Shown: in pieces, positions 17,625 through 25,928 of the stretch
How the letters are laid out: the number at the start of each line of letters is the position of its first letter
How positions within the stretch are numbered: the first letter of the stretch is position 1
Source: Sphingobium lactosutens
Lineage (GTDB): Bacteria; Pseudomonadota; Alphaproteobacteria; Sphingomonadales; Sphingomonadaceae
Direction of reading: 5' to 3'
DNA: 64,000 nt
Assembly (NCBI RefSeq): GCF_013393185.1
Contig: NZ_QJQX01000039.1
Span: forward strand, 171,969-235,968
The notes under the pieces: model-generated
What the model was told of the DNA's origin: nothing
The model's input: the letters and a program-made list of their open reading frames with translations, nothing else
Databases searched by the model: none
Program-made: the position numbers and the translations under genes

Positions 17625-20579
17625 TTATCGCTCGGGGCCGTAAGACGGCTCGGGGTGATGGACAGGCGATGGCGCTGGCCGCACCGGCTGATTGTCTGGT
17701 GCGCCGCGATCGGTGCGGGCGCGGTCGAGAATGCCCTCGAGAAAGCGGTCCAGGACCTGTGCAACGCTGCGCGCGCGCTCGGCGAGATGTTCGGCGGTAC
17801 CGCGCGGCGGACGCTCCCGGCGATCGAGATGCCGTTCGAGTATGCGATCGCGCCGCTCCGCGCGCATTCGCTCCTTGTCAGCCTTGAGATTGGCCAGATG
17901 CTGTCCATGGCGGTTCGAGAGTGAATCGACACGGTCTGCCTTCAGCCGCCCCAACCCTTCCGACGATGATGTTTTCTCACCTAACTGCCGCTCGAGCTTG
18001 GCGATCAACGCCTTGACGTCGTTGGTCCAAAGCCTTGCGCCGAAGGCCGCGCGGGTGATGGCCGTGTAGAAATTCTGGGCGTTGACGAGCGGCGATTCGA
18101 CCGGGGCAAGCACGAAGACCCGCGGATAGGTCTTGGACTGAGCGGAATAGACGGTCTCGGCATAGCCATGATCCCAGGTCCGGTGCTTGGAGAGATCGAC
18201 CTGTTGCACACGTTCGTCGCGGTCCCAGCGGATCGTTGCCACCGCCCCTTCCAGCTTCTCCACCGTCCCGCGCTCGGCGTTGCGCAGATCCAGTTCACGG
18301 TTGACGAGACGCCACTGGATACGGTCTCCTTCGGCAAGATCGCGATGCTCCGGATTAAATATGTTGATATGCCGAGCCCTGGTCGTCTGCGGATCCCATC
18401 GAATCGTGCGGCCTTGCTCATCGACGAGGCGCACGACCTGTCGGCCATTGGGTTCACGCCCCAGTCCTATGACGCGATAGTCGGTATTGCGGGCGACACC
18501 GAAACCGACGATATCACGGTCGAAGCGCACAATCTGACTAGTGCCGTAAAAACGCGCCATATGCTTTTCAATGTCGGTCAGGCCGGCGGGCGCGAGGATG
18601 GACAGTCGGGTGTCCTGGGCGGCGAGACCATTCACGTCTTTCAGCGCATCGCGAATCTTGCTGTTGACGATGAGGCGGGTCGCATTGTCGAGGACGAGAA
18701 TATTGGTGCCGGCCCGCGAGTCCGGCTTGAGCCGTATCCAGGCATGCACGACCTGCTCGGCCATCCTCTCATTGTCGGTAACGGTGCTGACGCTATCGAG
18801 CTTTGCCAATGCCTCGGCGAAGTTGCCCGAGCGTGCGGCAGTGACGGCCGCCTTGATCGATTTGGTTTCCTGACGCACGGCTTCGGTAAGTTCGACCGTC
18901 GGCAGGCCCAGTTTGCGCATCAGCCAGAACGGCTTGCCCTGCTCGATGGCGCCAGTCTGTTTCTCGTCGCCCAGCAGCAGCAATCGTGCGCCCGTCGTCC
19001 TGCTGATTTCAAGCAGCCGCTGGGCCTGGCGGTTGCTCAGTTGCCCCGCCTCGTCGAGGACCAGCACATGGCGGTCGGTGATCCCCTGCCCGCCTCGCGC
19101 GACGAAACCGGCCACGGTATAGGAGGCGATATCTGCTTTCTTGCCCAGTTCGGCGGCCGCTGAAGATGTGGGCGCCAGGGCGATCAAGGTCGTGCCGGGC
19201 TCAGCCGCCTCTCCCAACACTCTGACCAGCGTCGATTTGCCGGATCCCGCGACACCGTGGATGGCGGTGATGCGATCGCGTGTCAGCGCCGTCTCGACAA
19301 GGGCATTCTGCTGCTGCTTGTTGAGGCTGGTCCCCTCCAGCACGGTAAGCAATCGATCACTTGAGGCAATCGGGCGAGCATCATTCAGGCCGAGCGCGAT
19401 ATGCTGGGTGAGCGCCAGTTCCAGCCGCCAGGATTTGCGACTGGTTCGCCCTCGTGCCAGTATCTTGTCGCCGGTCTGCTCATGGGTCGGCAGCAGCTTG
19501 CGTACCAGTTCGTGGTTTTCGATGCGGGGACGGATATCCTCGAGCCGGACTTCGCCGACATGGGCGGCGAGACCAGTGCGCATGATATCGCCCAGATTGT
19601 TGACCGCTTCGGTCGTGTCCAATTGCCGCAGGCCGAACAGCGCGGCACGCGACGCCTCCCGTTCGGTGGGTGGCAAGTGCCTGCCTTCTCGCTCATACGT
19701 TTCGGCGGTGATCAACCGAAGCGCGTCGAGCCGTGGCCCGGTCCGCTGGTGCCACCGCGCGACAAGGTCTTCCTTGCCGATCTTCACCTTGGCCTTGCGC
19801 GTGGCGTAGAAAGAGGCGCGCTGGGCCTTCTGCCCGACCAGCCCATGTTCGCGGGCATGTTCCTCGATCGCCTCGGCGCGCTGCGAGAATTGTTCAATCA
19901 GATCATCGGGAACACCACGTATCTCGAAGAGGCCCGATCGCGGATTGGTGTCGATCTCATAGCCAGCCTCGCGCAAGCCAAAGGCCAGGGCATTGCGATA
20001 TATCTGACCCGCGACGCGCTGTTCGCCATACATGACCCTGCTTTCCAGGCTCGCCATGGGATCGCCGGCTTCGCGATTGGTCATGTTGAGGACGACCAGA
20101 TGGGTATGGAGATGGGGATCGAGTTCGCGACTGCCATGTTCGGTAAAGCGCGCGACGAGGATGCGACCGGTGGTTTCGTGAACGATCTTGCCTTCGTTCC
20201 GGCGGCGCAACTGCGCCTGTTCCTCCAGATAGGCGATAGCGCCGGTCACCGCGCCCTCATGGGCGGCAATAACGCGTTCGTCCCCGGCCACCAGCGCCAT
20301 GATCGACACGGACTTGGGTGCGTTGACCGCGAAGTCCCAGCCGGGATGGTGCTGGTTCTGCCCATCGGCGCGATGGCGGCCCAGTTGCTGGTCGCCAACC
20401 TTGCCGGCCAAAAGTTCACGAAACAGCGTTGGATCGACCGCGCCTGACAGCCCAAGATCAGCCGCAAGCTTGCCGGCCCATTCCGAAGGTTCGTTCCCGC
20501 CCTTCGTGTAATAGTCGCCGACCGTATAATAGCGGGCAATGTTAGCGGGTTGCCCATGGAGGCGCTGGGGCTGGATCAT
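17625..20579 (-). CDS. traA: MobF-family relaxase-helicase (TraA/TrwC type)
   Basis: A 984-aa conjugative relaxase. The N-terminal domain has candidate nucleophile tyrosines (ARYYTVGDYYTKGG, about residues 16-24) and the HUH metal site DPHLHTHLVVLN near residue 154. The helicase half has Walker A GVAGSGKSTLVR (about 445), Walker B LVLDEAGQ and the C-terminal UvrD-like YTAITRA motif. The tail (about 870-984) is charged and probably flexible. It nicks oriT, stays attached to the strand and unwinds it. It overlaps the traD stop by 4 bp (ATGA). All key motifs are intact. Confidence 0.95.
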   Translation of the reverse strand: MIQPQRLHGQPANIARYYTVGDYYTKGGNEPSEWAGKLAADLGLSGAVDPTLFRELLAGKVGDQQLGRHRADGQNQHHPGWDFAVNAPKSVSIMALVAGDERVIAAHEGAVTGAIAYLEEQAQLRRRNEGKIVHETTGRILVARFTEHGSRELDPHLHTHLVVLNMTNREAGDPMASLESRVMYGEQRVAGQIYRNALAFGLREAGYEIDTNPRSGLFEIRGVPDDLIEQFSQRAEAIEEHAREHGLVGQKAQRASFYATRKAKVKIGKEDLVARWHQRTGPRLDALRLITAETYEREGRHLPPTEREASRAALFGLRQLDTTEAVNNLGDIMRTGLAAHVGEVRLEDIRPRIENHELVRKLLPTHEQTGDKILARGRTSRKSWRLELALTQHIALGLNDARPIASSDRLLTVLEGTSLNKQQQNALVETALTRDRITAIHGVAGSGKSTLVRVLGEAAEPGTTLIALAPTSSAAAELGKKADIASYTVAGFVARGGQGITDRHVLVLDEAGQLSNRQAQRLLEISRTTGARLLLLGDEKQTGAIEQGKPFWLMRKLGLPTVELTEAVRQETKSIKAAVTAARSGNFAEALAKLDSVSTVTDNERMAEQVVHAWIRLKPDSRAGTNILVLDNATRLIVNSKIRDALKDVNGLAAQDTRLSILAPAGLTDIEKHMARFYGTSQIVRFDRDIVGFGVARNTDYRVIGLGREPNGRQVVRLVDEQGRTIRWDPQTTRARHINIFNPEHRDLAEGDRIQWRLVNRELDLRNAERGTVEKLEGAVATIRWDRDERVQQVDLSKHRTWDHGYAETVYSAQSKTYPRVFVLAPVESPLVNAQNFYTAITRAAFGARLWTNDVKALIAKLERQLGEKTSSSEGLGRLKADRVDSLSNRHGQHLANLKADKERMRAERRDRILERHLDRRERPPRGTAEHLAERARSVAQVLDRFLEGILDRARTDRGAPDNQPVRPAPSPVHHPEPSYGPER

Positions 20580-22666
20580 GCCGGCCTCGCCTGTTCGCGC
20601 GGTCCATCTTCACGGCCATGCTGGACAAGTTCGGAGCGGATTTCTCCCTGTTTGCCGGCAAGGATAGTCCACAGGGATCGCGCGGGAACCGGAAGCTCGG
20701 CATGCTCTTCATTCAGCAGGATATCCGCGACCCGCTGCGGATCGATATCGGGCGCAGGAGGGCTGAACAGATCCGGCTGTGGTGACGGTGGCGTTGGCGT
20801 CTCGTGGGATGCCTGGGGCTTCTTCGACGGCTTTTCCCCGGCGTTGGGGGCTGGCGGCGTCTGCGCAGCCTCGCGCTCCATGGCTTCACGGACCCGAGAT
20901 TCGGCGTGGGCAATGCGAACGAGTATTTGCGCCTTGTCCATCTGGGCGGGCGGGTCCGTACGCTCTGAGAAGGCCTCTCCCAGCGATGGAATGTCGTTGA
21001 AGCGGCTATCGAACCGGACCACGGGCAGATTGCGGCCGAAGCGCAGGAAGCCCACCAGATTGGGTAGGTTGGTGACCTCGGTCGGCATGACCAGCGGCCG
21101 GGTCACCTGCATGCGCGACAGGTTGACGCCGTCGCGCATGTCGTTGACGCCATAGGACATGCCCTCATTGGCCTCTACCTGCTCGACCTGACCGAGGTTG
21201 ATCGAGACATGCTCGGCGGTGTCGGTATCGTTCGCCCGCAGCGCCACCCAGGTCGAACAATAGCCGGTGATCGCCGCGGCATCTTCCTTGCCGTAGGTGG
21301 CCTTGAGCTGGGGATAGGATTGGAAGCCCAAAATGCCGCATCCGCCATATTTGCGGGCTCGGGCAAGAAAATCCGAAAGCGAGGGCAGCTTATGCAGCGT
21401 CGGCAGTTCGTCGATCACGCAATAGAGCCGCCGGTCGCGATCCGGCGCCAGGCTCATGATCGCACTGATCGCGATGTCGAGCCACACCGTGATGAGCGGG
21501 CGCAGCGAGGGAAGCTGATCGGCTTTCACGGTGATGAAGAGCCAGCTTCCCTCCGCGCCTTTCTCTACCCAGTCGCGGATCGAGAAGCCGTCCTCGGTAT
21601 CGTCGAGATAGCCGAAGCTGCGCATGACCGAAGCGAGTTCGGCCTGGATGCCTGCGGATGTCCGTTCGCCTTCGGCGCTGATGAAGGCGGCGGCGTCCGT
21701 ACCGGTCACGAAGGCGGCCAGATCCTTGAGCTTCGAACGCAAGAGCCGATCGAGCAGGACCGAGACATAGGTATGTTTCTGACGGGCGAGTTTGCGCATG
21801 ACCGCGACCAGCGTGCCCCGCGCCGCCTTGGCCCAGAAGGGATCGCCATGCTTGTCCGGAATAGTCGACTCCGCGATCTGGTCATAATGATAGTCGCGCG
21901 GCACATCGACCCAGGGTGACCAGCGAGCCGTACGCTGATCGAGCGGGTTGAGCAGCATGTCGGTGTCCTGCCGATAGAATTTCTCGACGAAGGTGCCGGC
22001 GGTGTCATAGACGATCGCGCGACGGCCTGATTTACGGATACCCTCGAGCATGCCGACGATAAGGTTGGTCTTGCCGGTACCCGGAGCGCCGCAGAGCAGG
22101 ATATGCTCGGGCTCAAAGGCCTCGGGAACTGGAACGGCGCCGATGACGAGCGGCCCTTTTTTCTGGCCCCATAGCGCGCGTCGGACTTGGCGAATGGTGC
22201 CGAAGCGCGCCCCGCGCAAATATTCGTTGGAGCCGAGCCCCCTGCCCGTCCGCGTGAAATAGAACCACGCCCAGGCGAGCATGACAAACGTGAACAGCCC
22301 CGAAATTAGCGCCCCATGCAGCAGATAACCCTCGAAAGACCGCAAGGTATTCTTCGCGAGCGCCGACGCGACTAGCCAGTCCGCCGAAGTCCAGTAATCC
22401 AGGCCTGCCGGCGTGCGAAACTGTACCGGGTCATTGGTCCCGCCGGCTGCATCGACTTTGATCGTCGCCTCGACCAGCTTGAGCAGGACGAAACGCTCAT
22501 ATTCGGTCGATTTCTCGAAGGCATACCAGAGGGTGCCGATGATCCAGATGATGAAGCCGGCCAATATGGTCTGGTAAAAGACCTGGGTGGTCATGCGGAC
22601 GTTGTGGACTATCGCCTGTCCGCCGCGCGTCCAGGACCCCAGCATATCGTTGCGGAAGATGCTCAT
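20576..22666 (-). CDS. traD: Type IV coupling protein TraD
   Basis: A 696-aa inner-membrane ATPase of the TraD/TrwB family that links relaxosome to secretion channel. The N-terminus has two membrane regions (FYQTILAGFIIWIIGTLWYAF; LISGLFTFVMLAWAWFYF). Walker A is LLCGAPGTGKTNLIVGML (about residue 193) and Walker B is YCVIDELPTLHKLP. The C-terminus is Pro/Ala-rich and low complexity. It is translationally coupled on both sides: ATGA overlaps with the RHH gene and with the relaxase gene. Confidence 0.94.
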   Translation of the reverse strand: MSIFRNDMLGSWTRGGQAIVHNVRMTTQVFYQTILAGFIIWIIGTLWYAFEKSTEYERFVLLKLVEATIKVDAAGGTNDPVQFRTPAGLDYWTSADWLVASALAKNTLRSFEGYLLHGALISGLFTFVMLAWAWFYFTRTGRGLGSNEYLRGARFGTIRQVRRALWGQKKGPLVIGAVPVPEAFEPEHILLCGAPGTGKTNLIVGMLEGIRKSGRRAIVYDTAGTFVEKFYRQDTDMLLNPLDQRTARWSPWVDVPRDYHYDQIAESTIPDKHGDPFWAKAARGTLVAVMRKLARQKHTYVSVLLDRLLRSKLKDLAAFVTGTDAAAFISAEGERTSAGIQAELASVMRSFGYLDDTEDGFSIRDWVEKGAEGSWLFITVKADQLPSLRPLITVWLDIAISAIMSLAPDRDRRLYCVIDELPTLHKLPSLSDFLARARKYGGCGILGFQSYPQLKATYGKEDAAAITGYCSTWVALRANDTDTAEHVSINLGQVEQVEANEGMSYGVNDMRDGVNLSRMQVTRPLVMPTEVTNLPNLVGFLRFGRNLPVVRFDSRFNDIPSLGEAFSERTDPPAQMDKAQILVRIAHAESRVREAMEREAAQTPPAPNAGEKPSKKPQASHETPTPPSPQPDLFSPPAPDIDPQRVADILLNEEHAELPVPARSLWTILAGKQGEIRSELVQHGREDGPREQARPA

Positions 22667-22962
22667 AGGGCATCCTCCCCGCCCAGCAGGCCGCGTTCGG
22701 CAAGAATAGCGCGGGCTTGCGCCATCCCCTGCTCGAGCGCCTTGGGAGACTGCTGGCCGACGGATGTCGCGACGATCGACAGGATCTGGATCGAAGTGGC
22801 AAGGATCTCGTCCTGGGAGGAGAAGACGTAGCGCTTGCGTTCATCGACCGCCTGCTCAAGCAGCTGCCGTATGAAGCCCGACAAAGAGAGGTTTGCACCG
22901 CGAGCACGGCGCATCAAGGCAGCATGCAGCGACTCATCGAGACGGAAATTGAGCTTGGGCAA
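22663..22962 (-). CDS. Ribbon-helix-helix relaxosome accessory protein
   Basis: A 99-aa protein. Residues 1-45 form an RHH fold (KLNFRLDESLHAALMRRA then NLSLSGFIRQLLEQAV), followed by a helical C-terminus. Small RHH proteins ahead of traD/traA (TraY, TrwA and MobC types) bind oriT and repress their own operon. Translation starts at a TTG (22962), supported by GGAGG 8 nt upstream; that site sits inside a hairpin (22963-22993). First gene of the mobilisation operon. Confidence 0.8.
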   Translation of the reverse strand: MPKLNFRLDESLHAALMRRARGANLSLSGFIRQLLEQAVDERKRYVFSSQDEILATSIQILSIVATSVGQQSPKALEQGMAQARAILAERGLLGGEDAL

Positions 22963-22993
22963 GCGAAGGGCCTCCTTGTCCGGAGACCTTCGC
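22963..22993 (-). promoter_or_regulatory. Palindrome enclosing the RHH gene ribosome site
   Basis: On the minus strand GCGAAGG-T-CTCC pairs with GGAG-GC-CCTTCGC around a GGACAA loop: 7 bp plus 4 bp with one small internal loop. The ribosome site GGAGG of the TTG-initiated RHH gene lies in the 3' arm. It may be an operator for the RHH protein, an RNA hairpin that hides the ribosome site, or part of oriT. Confidence 0.6.
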
Positions 22994-23218
22994 AGATGTC
23001 ATGAAGCCATAGCACGTTACTGAATCCGCGTTCGTGGCGCAAGTCACGACGATTCGAAAATCCATGATCGGAAGGTTATAGGAATGCTTTTCGGCCGTTA
23101 CCGACTGCGGGGTGTTTCACATGAGGAGGATGGATATGCTTCCTAGGGGCGAATCGCCTTGATGGCGTGTGGAGATTGTGCACTGCCTATCGAGTGGTTG
23201 GTCAGGAGGAAGGCATCA

Positions 23219-23734
23219 GTGGAAGATCCGGACGACCTCTCCCTCTGGTCCCGTCTTACCAACAAGCATCGCGCCTGCCTGGACCTTGTCATTGAACGCA
23301 AGAGTTCGAAAGAAATCGCCCGGGTTCTTCAGATTTCTAAGCCCACTGTCGATCAGCGCATCACCGCCGCCCGGAAGGTTCTCGGCGCAGCGGACCGCGA
23401 TGAGGCGGCAGTCATCTACACCAGATTGAAGAGTGTATATGATCGCGTCACATATGATCCAGTGCAGCTTCCCCCGCTGCCTGTCCTGGTGCCATCAGAC
23501 TTTTCGGACGGCGACCCGTCATCGGTTCTTTTGCTGAGCGATAGTATTGCGCCCAGCATCGGGACCGGGGGCAAAAGGAAGGATTTTCTGGCGCCGTTCC
23601 AGGAAGGGTGGAGACACGATTACAGCATCCCGGCACGCATAATGATTATGGTGACTATGCTCACCGCCCTAGTCATCGTCGTGTTTCTGGGCCTCGGCAT
23701 TGCCGAGACGCTTACGCGCCTCGTTTCCAACTGA
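23219..23734 (+). CDS. Membrane-anchored LuxR-type HTH protein
   Basis: A 171-aa protein. The GTG at 23219 is chosen because AGGAGGA lies 9 nt upstream; upstream ATGs lack this. Residues 7-60 are a LuxR/sigma-4-like helix-turn-helix (LTNKHRACLDLVIERKSSKEIARVLQISKPTVDQRI). A Pro/Ser/Asp-rich linker leads to a single C-terminal membrane helix (IMIMVTMLTALVIVVFLGLGIA). A membrane-tethered transcription factor is implied. It is divergent from the mobilisation operon and may control it or the genes downstream. No receiver or ligand domain is present. Confidence 0.75.
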   Translation: MEDPDDLSLWSRLTNKHRACLDLVIERKSSKEIARVLQISKPTVDQRITAARKVLGAADRDEAAVIYTRLKSVYDRVTYDPVQLPPLPVLVPSDFSDGDPSSVLLLSDSIAPSIGTGGKRKDFLAPFQEGWRHDYSIPARIMIMVTMLTALVIVVFLGLGIAETLTRLVSN

Positions 23735-23759
23735 TCCTGACAATCTGGCCCAACATTGC

Positions 23760-23782
23760 CCGGAAGCGCTTCGCGCTTCCGG
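23760..23782 (+). promoter_or_regulatory. Perfect 9-bp hairpin before the 108-aa gene
   Basis: CCGGAAGCG (23760-23768) pairs perfectly with CGCTTCCGG (23774-23782) around CTTCG. It lies between the HTH gene stop and the ribosome site of the next gene. No U-tract follows, so it looks more like an RNA-processing or attenuation element than a simple terminator. Confidence 0.55.
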
Positions 23783-23795
23783 CGAAGGAGAAGTT

Positions 23796-24122
23796 ATGTC
23801 CAATTCCGAATCGTTCGCGGTAGCCCGTCTGCAACGCGATGTGCCTGGCGCCGAAGCCCGCATCGACGACGCAATCATTGCGCTTTCCACGCTCATGACC
23901 AGCGTCGTGACTGCCCGGCGTGAGACCAGCGTCGCCGCAAAAACGGGGCAAGCGACCATCATACGTCTCGCAAAGGCGCAGATGTCGCTGATCGATATCA
24001 GCAACGAGGTTCTGCGGGCCCATGGTGAACTTGCCGATATCGGCAAGGAGACCGCAGGTCTCGATCTCCACGAATGTCCTTCGATGGCCGTAGCGCCCTC
24101 TCACCTCGCCGCCGTCGCCTAA
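23796..24122 (+). CDS. Hypothetical 108-aa alpha-helical protein
   Basis: Not recognised. The start at 23796 follows GAAGGAGAAG; the open frame upstream (from 23700) overlaps the previous gene and is ignored. The product is predicted mostly helical with heptad-like spacing (AEARIDDAIIALSTLMTSVVTARRETSVAAKTGQ is one long amphipathic stretch) and no cysteine pairs or membrane segment. Position between a tethered HTH protein and a small membrane protein suggests an accessory function, but none can be assigned. Confidence 0.6.
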   Translation: MSNSESFAVARLQRDVPGAEARIDDAIIALSTLMTSVVTARRETSVAAKTGQATIIRLAKAQMSLIDISNEVLRAHGELADIGKETAGLDLHECPSMAVAPSHLAAVA

Positions 24123-24163
24123 AGTCGATTGACCAGGAGCCATCGACATGATTTGGAAACGGA

Positions 24164-24640
24164 ATGCTACGCATCGCCCTGTTTCTGATATTCCTGTCGA
24201 TGGCGATCGGATACGCCATCTGGAAAGGAGGCATGCCGGAACGGGCTATGGCCGCTATCCTGATTGCCATGGCCTTGATGGATCAGGCTCTTCACCTCTT
24301 CATGCCGGCCCACTTTGCGACGGTCGACACCGGTCATCTTGCGATCGATCTCGTTGCGGCGGCATCGACGATCTCGCTGGCTATCGTAGCGCACAGGTTC
24401 TGGCCGATGGCGGCTGCCGTCCTTCAGATACTGCCACTTCTGGCCCATTTCAGCCGGGCGCTGGATTTGAGCATGCATCCAATCGCCTATTTGACGATGC
24501 AGGTTGCCTCATCCTGGCTTCTCCCTCCGCTTCTGGCCCTCGGAACCTGGCGACATCGGCTGCGTCTGCAACGCAACGGCAGCGATCCATCCTGGCAGAC
24601 TTCCTTGAAATCATCGAGCCGGTCGATGGAGGCCAGCTAG
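24164..24640 (+). CDS. Small polytopic membrane protein
   Basis: A 158-aa unrecognised protein with about four hydrophobic helices (IALFLIFLSMAIGYAIW; AILIAMALMDQALHLF; IDLVAAASTISLAIVAHRF; VASSWLLPPLLALG). An in-frame TGA at 24149 leaves 24164 as the only start; its ribosome site (GGAAACGG) is weak. A better site (AGGAG) serves the ATG at 24148 in another frame, which reads 16 bp ahead. The C-terminal tail overlaps the first codons that look like a RadC domain in the -1 frame, so the two products could be joined by frameshifting. Confidence 0.6.
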   Translation: MLRIALFLIFLSMAIGYAIWKGGMPERAMAAILIAMALMDQALHLFMPAHFATVDTGHLAIDLVAAASTISLAIVAHRFWPMAAAVLQILPLLAHFSRALDLSMHPIAYLTMQVASSWLLPPLLALGTWRHRLRLQRNGSDPSWQTSLKSSSRSMEAS

Positions 24641-25587
24641 CGAAGGCCCTCTTCGACGAATTTCGAAGCATCGGGCGCATCCTCGCTCAAAGCCCAGAGT
24701 CACTGGAGCGCGTGCTCGGCGGTCATGCAGTCGTCGCCCGGATATTGCTGGGGGCTCGCTTGGTGCTCCTTGAAGGAATGCGGGAGGAATTTGCCACTCT
24801 TCCGATCAGTCGAGACTGCCCCAATTTGCTTCAATATCTGATGGCTTCCATGGGCGCTCTTCCGGACGAAGTCTTACGGGTCATATTTCTTGACAGCGCA
24901 GGCCATCTGATAGCGGATGAACAGCTGCAGTTAGGCTCTCTCAGGCAACTCGCGCTTTATCCTCGCACTATTTTTCGCCGGGCTATGGAACTCGAGGCTG
25001 CGGGATTGATCCTTGTCCACAATCATCCAAGTGGGGACCCAAACCCTAGCGAAAACGACATTGTCGTCACACGGACCTTGTCGGAAATAGGTCGTTCTCT
25101 GGATATCGAAATCGTCGATCATATCGTCGTTACCGCAACCCGCGCTGTCAGCGTAGCGTGGCGCTGTGCCCCCCTGCCAGACGGATCATCGAACAGTTCT
25201 CAGATTCTTCGAGATAGTCTCGGTCCAAAAACCGGGGATCGCTTTGACGGTCATGTTGTGGCTCTCGAGAATGCAAGAGCCATCCGGGAGCGCCGCCAAC
25301 TCCGGCGTGCGCTGGTGGGGTCGCCGGAACTGTTTGGCGAGCCTGCATGGGAAATGCTGATTGAGGTCTTCATCAAGGGAGCGGAAGGCGAGAAAATTGC
25401 GATCAATACGTTGTGCCGCGCTTCCACCGCGACGCCGAGCACAGCGCTGCGTATCGTCAACAAGCTTTGCAAGGCGGGGCTTATGATTAAGGTCAACGAT
25501 CCCTATGATGGCCGCCGTCATTTCGTCGAGGTGACGCTTCAGGCCAGGACAGCCCTCGAGACTTATTTTGGCGGACATGAACAATGA
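24592..25587 (+). CDS. RadC/JAB domain-winged helix fusion protein (start unresolved)
   Basis: About 330 aa of convincing protein sequence. Residues from LADFLEIIEPVDGGQLAKALFDEF resemble the N-terminal region of RadC. The JAB metalloprotease-like core has HNHPSGDPNPSENDI with the JAMM His/His/Asp set. The C-terminal 100 residues (PELFGEPAWEMLIEVF then STATPSTALRIVNKLCKAGLM) form a MarR-like winged helix. The frame is open back to an ATG at 24148, but upstream of about 24580 it overlaps the membrane gene and reads like non-coding sequence. Coordinate 24592 is a CTG at the first domain-like residues, not a proven start; GTG 24712 and ATG 24778 would truncate the RadC part. Confidence 0.65.
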   Translation: MADFLEIIEPVDGGQLAKALFDEFRSIGRILAQSPESLERVLGGHAVVARILLGARLVLLEGMREEFATLPISRDCPNLLQYLMASMGALPDEVLRVIFLDSAGHLIADEQLQLGSLRQLALYPRTIFRRAMELEAAGLILVHNHPSGDPNPSENDIVVTRTLSEIGRSLDIEIVDHIVVTATRAVSVAWRCAPLPDGSSNSSQILRDSLGPKTGDRFDGHVVALENARAIRERRQLRRALVGSPELFGEPAWEMLIEVFIKGAEGEKIAINTLCRASTATPSTALRIVNKLCKAGLMIKVNDPYDGRRHFVEVTLQARTALETYFGGHEQ

Positions 25588-25928
25588 CCTGCAGATCCGA
25601 CAAAATGCCATTCTCCAGAGGCTGACCGGCTGTTCCTGTTTCCCAGGAGGTTTCAAAGAGGTCGCATCCCTGACGTCCCTATGAAATCTTGTCATCCCGT
25701 GGATGACTGAAGTATCAGGTATAGCGCCCCTTCATACAGCCGCATGGGATAGCTCAACGAAATTTGTATCGGAACATGCCCGTAAGGCGAGTTCTTGCGC
25801 CACAAGGTTGTTAGCCGATTATATTCACTTTGAATGTAATTTAATATGCGTTGACTATGGTATGAAAGCTAGAGGTTAATCTGAGCACGCTAGGCAGCGG
25901 ATGATAAAGAAGCTGTCGGATAAGCTGA
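25588..25928. other. AT-richer gene-free promoter region
   Basis: About 340 bp with no credible gene, lower in GC than its surroundings. An inverted repeat ATTCA-CTT-TGAAT lies near 25822-25834 and a TTGACT hexamer near 25851. These may be control elements for the c-di-GMP enzyme gene that follows; spacing to a -10 box is not convincing. Confidence 0.4.

Larger units (their letters stand above)
14826..25587. mobile_element. Integrative mobilisable element at tRNA-Lys (right end unresolved)
   Basis: The stretch begins at the tRNA 3' end and carries a tyrosine recombinase, a MobF relaxase, a TraD-type coupling protein, a relaxosome-type RHH protein, a VirB1-like transglycosylase and accessory cargo. 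No VirB2-VirB11 genes are present, so it could transfer only with help or is a deleted ICE. I found no second copy of the tRNA 3' sequence in the window by eye; 25587 is the last gene that looks element-associated, not a proven boundary. Confidence 0.6.
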
